Positions 62,185 through 64,000 of a DNA stretch of 64,000 nucleotides are shown piece after piece. Position 1 is the stretch's first letter. Every line of letters begins with the position of its first letter. The translations under genes and the position numbers were made by a program. The notes below the pieces were generated by a model. That model had not been told where the DNA came from, did not search any database, and worked only from the letters and a program-made list of their open reading frames with translations. This stretch comes from an uncultured Clostridia bacterium (GTDB lineage: Bacteria > Bacillota > Clostridia > Oscillospirales > Acutalibacteraceae), in NCBI GenBank assembly GCA_937884975.1, contig CAKZZS010000033.1, positions 18,390 through 82,389 of the forward strand. The letters are read 5' to 3'.

Positions 62185-62412
62185 GATATCTGCGGTTATT
62201 GCTTGGCTTAAATATATGATTTCAAAAGAAATAAACAAAGATAACGATGTTAAGAAATCTATCTGGCAACGGTCATTTCACGACCACATCATACGCAATG
62301 AAGAGGATTTTTTATTGCATTGGCAATACATTGACGAAAACCCGAAAAAGTGGTTAATGGGCAAGGATAAATATTATTGTTGAGTAATTATTATAATTTA
62401 ACATAAAAATAC

Positions 62413-62440
62413 TTGACAAACGGTATTTTTTGTATATAAT
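62413..62440 (+). promoter_or_regulatory. Promoter of the first major-type pilin gene
   Basis: Perfect TTGACA (62413-62418), 16-nt spacer, perfect TATAAT (62435-62440). Confidence 0.85.
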
Positions 62441-62501
62441 TATAAGTACAGAGTTACGTTTTATTCACGGAAGCTCGAAAAAAATTTGGGGGGCGTCTCA
62501 A

Positions 62502-62906
62502 ATGTTTAAGTTGAGAAACAAAAAGGGCTTTACCCTTGTTGAGTTAATGATAGTTGTCGTTATCCTCGGCATTTTGGTCGCTATTGCGGTCCCGATTTAT
62601 ATGGCTGTTACCAATAACGCGAAAAAGAACTCCTGCCATTCAAATTTAAGAATTATGGCGAGTATCGGCGTTCAGTATTACCTTAATAATGACAGCTATG
62701 ACGGCCTTATTGCTACAAACGGCGGCGTAATCGCTGACCTTAAGGCGGCTGAAGGCACATTGCCTGAAGATTTTATCAGCAGATTTGATAATCATCAGAT
62801 TCCTGTCTGCGACGATTATCCGGACGCAAAGTATAAGGTAACGAGAGTTGACGACACTCACCTTTCGTTTGAATGCACCGAACACGGTAAGATTAACGAC
62901 GATTAA
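62502..62906 (+). CDS. Type IV pilin (PilA-like), copy 1
   Basis: 134 residues from ATG 62502 with GGGGGG at 8 nt; the upstream in-frame ATG overlaps the promoter. Signal FKLRNKKG followed by FTLVELMIVVVILGILVAIA with Glu-5, the canonical pilin N-terminus. Three cysteines in the C-domain (CHSN, PVCDDY, FECTEHG). Own promoter. Paralogue of the next gene: both share MxxKKGFTLVELM, PIYxAVT and CxSNxRI. Confidence 0.92.
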   Translation: MFKLRNKKGFTLVELMIVVVILGILVAIAVPIYMAVTNNAKKNSCHSNLRIMASIGVQYYLNNDSYDGLIATNGGVIADLKAAEGTLPEDFISRFDNHQIPVCDDYPDAKYKVTRVDDTHLSFECTEHGKINDD

Positions 62907-62976
62907 AGTTAATTGTCAAATTTATCTAAATTCAACAGTTTTTATTTGTGCAAACAGTAAAAAGTTGAAAAAAGTC

Positions 62977-63005
62977 TTTACAAACGGGGATTTATGTGGT
63001 ATATT
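62977..63005 (+). promoter_or_regulatory. Promoter of the second pilin gene
   Basis: TTTACA (62977-62982), 17-nt spacer, TATATT (63000-63005). The leader also contains the palindrome AATTAAAAATTTTTAATT at about 63075. Confidence 0.65.
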
Positions 63006-63110
63006 TACATCACAGAGTTACGGAATATTCCCGTTTCTTTGAAAAGGTATTAAGGGCAACAGGGCCCTAATATAATTAAAAATTTTTAATTCAAAAAGGA
63101 GATGTACATC

Positions 63111-63533
63111 ATGAGAAAAATGATGAACAAAAAGGGTTTTACACTCGTTGAATTGATGATCGTTGTTGTTATCCTTGGTATCCTTGTTGCTATCGCAGTT
63201 CCGATTTATTCGGCAGTTACGAGAAACGCAAAGATTAAGGCTTGCAACTCCAACATGAGAATCATCCGTTCTAACCTTGCCAGCTACATTCTTGGCGCAG
63301 GCACACAGGACGGCCAGACACATGAGTTCACAAGCTTTTCAGCTTCAGGTACTGATGTTTCTTCTGACCTCTATGGCAACGATGCATTCAAGGCTATGTT
63401 CGATAAGGGCGTAGTTCCGCAGTGCACAGGCGGCGACGCTGACACTAACTATGTAATCAAGGCTACAAGCGCTACTTCTTTCACAGTTCAGTGCAACACA
63501 GCAGGTTGCCCCAACACAGGTGAGCAGGGCTAA
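63111..63533 (+). CDS. Type IV pilin (PilA-like), copy 2, probable major pilin
   Basis: 140 residues. ATG 63111 has AGGAG at 9 nt; ATG 63102 is too close to that RBS. Signal MMNKKGFTLVELMIVVVILG. Four cysteines (ACNSN, PQCTGG, VQCNTAGCP). Codons (GCT, ATC, CTT, GTT) are the highly expressed type shared with the secreted proteins at 32-40 kb, and it has its own promoter and terminator, so it is the better candidate for the abundant shaft pilin. Confidence 0.93.
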   Translation: MRKMMNKKGFTLVELMIVVVILGILVAIAVPIYSAVTRNAKIKACNSNMRIIRSNLASYILGAGTQDGQTHEFTSFSASGTDVSSDLYGNDAFKAMFDKGVVPQCTGGDADTNYVIKATSATSFTVQCNTAGCPNTGEQG

Positions 63534-63570
63534 TCTCAGATTAGTGTAAAAAACCACAATTTATACAATG

Positions 63571-63596
63571 AGGGTAGGCAATAGCCTACCCTTTTT
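63571..63596 (+). terminator. Intrinsic terminator after the second pilin gene
   Basis: AGGGTAGGC (63571-63579) pairs perfectly with GCCTACCCT (63584-63592), followed by TTTT. Confidence 0.93.
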
Positions 63597-63610
63597 GTTT
63601 TGCGCTTTTC

Positions 63611-63785
63611 GTAGGGGACGGGTCACCCGTCCCGTTGTCGCCAAAGGCGACAATCTGCTCGTAAGGGCAAACCCCGTAGGGGCGGCTATCAGCCGCCCGT
63701 AAAGTCAGATGTAAATCAACGGGCGGATGGTATGAAGCCTCTACGATAAAATGTAAAATCAAATGTATTCGTAGGGGACGGCGTC
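63611..63785. repeat. Cluster of REP-like palindromes
   Basis: Noncoding stretch filled with related elements: GTAGGGGACGGG/CCCGTCCCG (63611-63634), an adjacent TTGTCGCC/GGCGACAA hairpin, GTAGGGGCGGCT/AGCCGCCCGT (63676-63700), an inverted CCTCTAC end near 63750 and a further GTAGGGGACGGC head at 63771. It lies directly upstream of a second RAYT gene, the usual home of REP clusters. Confidence 0.85.
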
Positions 63786-63834
63786 ACAAATAAATATTGA
63801 AAAAAACCGTCTGATATTATAGAATAATAGTAAT

Positions 63835-64000
63835 ATGGATAATTTACCAACCCGAAAACTGAATCGATTAAATAATTACGATTATTCCCAAAACGGCGCA
63901 TATTTCATAACCGTTTGCACAAAGGATATGAAATGTATTTTATCGCACATTTCAGAGGATGGCGAAGAGACTTTAAAGAATGGATTAAACCATGTAGGGG
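63835..64000 (+). mobile_element. Second RAYT transposase, N-terminal fragment (runs off window)
   Basis: 55 codons to the window end. MDNLPTRKLNRLNNYDYSQ followed by NGAYFITVCTKDMKCILS parallels the first RAYT (NNLPVRKSNRHHCFDYSE; NGAYFITICTKDMKCVLS). The last seven bases are GTAGGGG, a repeat head, placed soon after the KDMKC segment as in the first gene. Remainder not visible. Confidence 0.85.

Larger units (their letters stand above)
61790..62383 (+). mobile_element. REP-associated tyrosine transposase (RAYT) with in-frame REP insertions
   Basis: 197 residues starting 4 nt after the minor pilin stop. IS200-like Y1 transposase core: ENGAYFITICTKDM, the HUH motif in MPNHIHLLFRI, and HWQYIDENPKKW bearing the likely catalytic Tyr. 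Two palindromes of the GTAGGGGACGGG type (61922 and 62000) lie in frame and are translated as VGDGFPVP twice. A third, inverted copy (62161) yields YGSGNPTPT just after the HUH motif. The frame stays open through all three, so the gene may still be active. It lies inside the pilus locus without known transposon ends. Confidence 0.87.

Noticed and set aside
61922..63785. CRISPR-like spacing of short repeats
   Set aside because: Repeats are palindromic, irregularly spaced, occur in both orientations and inside a coding sequence, and there are no cas genes; REP-like elements explain them.

Overview
The window reads as a chromosomal segment of an anaerobic, monoderm Clostridia-type bacterium, most likely Oscillospirales/Ruminococcaceae-like. 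This is inference from content: ribosome-binding sites are strong AGGAGG types, GTG and TTG starts are common, promoters are near-consensus sigma-A types, secreted proteins carry dockerin-like repeats, two cobalamin-type radical SAM enzymes are present, a GlnRS sits beside a GluRS, and a type IV pilus locus has no outer-membrane secretin barrel. There are no tRNAs, no CRISPR array and no prophage genes. One orphan 5S rRNA is present.

Region 1 (1-14.7 kb) is a tightly packed housekeeping operon: smc (5' end cut by the window), ftsY, rdgB, yhbY, nadD, yqeK, rsfS, leuS, two glycerophosphodiesterase paralogues, gltX, glnS and a membrane protein. Two proteins here have unusual architecture. FtsY carries its acidic region at the C-terminus instead of the N-terminus, and RdgB carries an extra C-terminal domain of about 90 residues. 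A solitary 5S rRNA with its own promoter and terminator follows.

Region 2 (15-23.7 kb) is a divergent, TetR-controlled catabolic cluster. Leftward: tetR, FGGY sugar kinase, lipoprotein. Rightward: class III (HemL-like) aminotransferase, a duplicated class II aldolase whose second half has lost its metal ligands, and a GPH-type sugar/cation symporter with a 300-residue charged tail. A consensus promoter and a GTGAAT/ATTCAC inverted repeat lie between the arms.

Region 3 (23.7-31.8 kb) holds a sugar-nucleotidyltransferase-like protein, two B12-binding-type radical SAM proteins, two family 2 glycosyltransferases and two polytopic membrane proteins. It looks like an envelope glycan or glycolipid assembly locus; its product cannot be named.

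Region 4 (31.8-40.4 kb) encodes three secreted proteins with near-identical signal peptides and codon use suggesting high expression. The first has 1736 residues. The first two end in dockerin-like calcium repeats. A leader of about 350 nt with many perfect helices and a likely H-type pseudoknot precedes the first and is a candidate unassigned structured RNA.

Region 5 (40.4-45.6 kb) is the best candidate for an undescribed system. A 40-residue peptide gene has its own consensus promoter and structured leader. Two hairpins, the second an intrinsic terminator, separate it from an HPr-kinase-like protein, a PqqD-like protein (peptide-recognition fold), an S24/S26-type protease and an exporter-type ABC transporter. 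The set has a RiPP-like layout but no recognised core-modifying cyclase or radical SAM enzyme. A fused Wzz/BY-kinase for capsule or exopolysaccharide follows.

Region 6 (45.7-63.6 kb) is a type IV pilus locus: a GspC/PilP-like anchor, a LysM-STN-secretin-N protein, pilT, pilC, pilM, pilN, pilO, pilB, a PilX-like protein, a 1384-residue prepilin-like protein, a PilW-like protein and two major-type pilins. Prepilin peptidase is not in the window. A REP-associated tyrosine transposase (RAYT) sits inside this locus and carries three REP-like palindromes in frame within its coding sequence. A second RAYT begins at the window end and also runs into a repeat. Related repeats occur at 21.0 kb and 63.6-63.8 kb.
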